Assembly (NCBI GenBank): GCA_030429705.1
Contig: JAUIES010000002.1
Coordinates: 250,001 to 314,000 of the forward strand
From: Phycisphaerae bacterium
GTDB lineage: Bacteria; Planctomycetota; Phycisphaerae; Phycisphaerales; UBA1924
Length of the DNA stretch: 64,000 bases
Direction of reading: 5' to 3'
Shown here: positions 63,014-64,000 of the stretch, piece after piece
Position numbering within the stretch: the stretch's first letter is position 1
Layout: every line of letters begins with the position of its first letter
The notes under the pieces: generated by a model
What the model was told of the DNA's origin: nothing
What the model saw: only the letters and a program-made list of their open reading frames with translations
Database searches by the model: none
Position numbers and translations under genes: made by a program

Positions 63014-64000
63014 ATGCACGCCGGCCTTCTGACAGACAGTGTTCGGGAAAAGCTTGAAAATCTTTTGGTCCAGGATGCCGAACTGGCTGCCGCGCTCGAA
63101 TCGCCCGAGGTTCTGGCTGACCACATTCAGGTGCGTGACCTCTCGATCAAACGCAGCGCCATCGAGCCGGTGGTGACCGGGTTCACGCGATTTCGAGCAC
63201 TCGAAGCCGAAGCCGCTGACCTCGCCGAGACCATTGAAGCGGCCGAGGATGTCGAACTGGTCGAGATGGCCCGGGCCGAGTTACCCGAGATCGAGGCCGA
63301 AGCCGAGAAGATCATCGAAGCCGTCAAAGCCTCATTGGTATCGAGCGACGATCGACAGGTGGGCTCGGTCATGCTCGAGGTGCGGGCGGGGACGGGCGGC
63401 GACGAGGCGGGGCTGTGGGCCCGCGACCTGATCGATGTCTATACGCGATATGGAGCCAGCAAGGGCTGGTCGTTTGAAGAACTCGAGATGACCGGAGACG
63501 CGACGCTTGGGGGGGTGCGGCATGCGGTAATCAATGTCCGGGGCGAAGGCGTCTGGGCCGAACTGAGTTTCGAGGCGGGTGTGCACTCGGTCAAACGGGT
63601 GCCCGCGACCGAGACGCAGGGCAGGGTCCACACAAGTACTTGCACGGTCGCTGTCTTGCCAGAGCCAACCGCGGTGCAGGTGAACATCGACTGGGCCAAC
63701 GATGTCGAGGAGCATGTAACGACTTCACAAGGGCCGGGCGGGCAGAATGTCAACAAAGTCGCAACGGCTGTACACATGATCCACAAGCCGACGGGGGTCG
63801 AAGTGCGGATGCAGGAGACCAAGAGTCAGGCCCAGAACCGCGAGAAGGCGAAGCGGCTGCTCGCAGCCCGCGTCTTTGAGATCGAGCGGCAGAAGATCGA
63901 GGCGGAGAGAGCCGCCGAGCGGAAGGAACAGATCGGCAGCGGCGGGCGGAGCGAGAAGATCCGCGTGTATCGATACCAGGACAACATTGTCGCGGACGAG
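63014..64000 (+). CDS. prfA: Peptide chain release factor 1 (partial, cut by window edge)
   Basis: This factor ends translation at UAA and UAG. The 329 visible residues from ATG 63014 include the GGQ loop in GPGGQNVNKVAT. The stop-codon recognition loop is PAT within RVPATETQGRVH, the RF1 form; RF2 carries SPF there. The start MHAGLLTDSVREKLENLL fits the family. The rest, about 30 residues, lies beyond the window. It is divergent from the ABC exporter operon. Confidence 0.95.
   Translation, partial: MHAGLLTDSVREKLENLLVQDAELAAALESPEVLADHIQVRDLSIKRSAIEPVVTGFTRFRALEAEAADLAETIEAAEDVELVEMARAELPEIEAEAEKIIEAVKASLVSSDDRQVGSVMLEVRAGTGGDEAGLWARDLIDVYTRYGASKGWSFEELEMTGDATLGGVRHAVINVRGEGVWAELSFEAGVHSVKRVPATETQGRVHTSTCTVAVLPEPTAVQVNIDWANDVEEHVTTSQGPGGQNVNKVATAVHMIHKPTGVEVRMQETKSQAQNREKAKRLLAARVFEIERQKIEAERAAERKEQIGSGGRSEKIRVYRYQDNIVADE

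Noticed and set aside
62939-63124. N-terminal extension of the NatA-like ATPase
   Set aside because: It runs antisense into prfA, and a ribosome site fits the TTG at 62938.

Overview
The window looks like a chromosomal segment of a planctomycete of the Phycisphaerae type. This rests on four secreted proteins ending in the same C-terminal module with FFDVQ-type repeats between two cysteines (a GC-type dockerin-like anchor I associate with that class), frequent TTG/GTG starts, many short sigma-like regulators, and moderately high GC. It is an inference from content, not from a phylogeny.

Layout. 1-310: partial NfeD/YuaF-like membrane gene running off the left edge. 459-3987: a peptide ABC transporter pair (OppC-like permease, OppD-like ATPase) and a glycosyltransferase. 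4178-9035: a secreted protein, then xseA-xseB-prepilin peptidase, then a Pal/OmpA lipoprotein. 9103-9330: tRNA-Val and tRNA-Thr. 9414-12300: a small accessory cluster with two sigma-like regulators, a TPR-like protein and a secreted protein. 12374-15758: histidine degradation (hutH-hutU) with a clear terminator. 16050-20898: three secreted proteins with the dockerin-like anchor, one a zinc metalloprotease. 20978-27081: proS, a lipoprotein, a six-EF-hand membrane protein and a sialate O-acetylesterase-type hydrolase. 27112-30414: flagellar rod/ring genes flgF-flgG-flgA-flgH. 30582-38227: pgi, tRNA-Tyr, tsaD, a C-terminal processing protease, a Tat-exported oxidoreductase and hflX. 38294-41582: tRNA-Thr and pntA-pntB. 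41619-46695: a second, much longer metalloprotease with the same anchor, an apgM-like phosphoglycerate mutase and a small membrane protein.

46755-57009 is the most accessory part. It holds an orphan PAAR spike protein, a POT peptide transporter with an extra internal domain, a lipoprotein, an Fn3-like protein, an ECF sigma factor overlapping a small basic partner gene, a Thr/Gly-rich pentapeptide-type beta-helix lipoprotein, a 54-residue membrane protein, a 21-bp tandem repeat array, and two tandem secreted fibres ending in a phage-type S74 self-cleaving chaperone domain. 57145-64000 returns to ordinary genes: a GNAT protein, a beta-lactamase-fold hydrolase, a NatA/NatB ABC exporter and the start of prfA (cut by the right edge).

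The best candidates for undescribed biology are the paired S74 fibres with intact cleavage residues, the sigma/partner/beta-helix lipoprotein set beside them, and the cluster at 9414-12300 in which a sigma-like protein with a C-terminal membrane segment and a nearby secreted protein share a GEQSGG motif. All starts were chosen by visible ribosome binding sites, signal peptides or family start positions.
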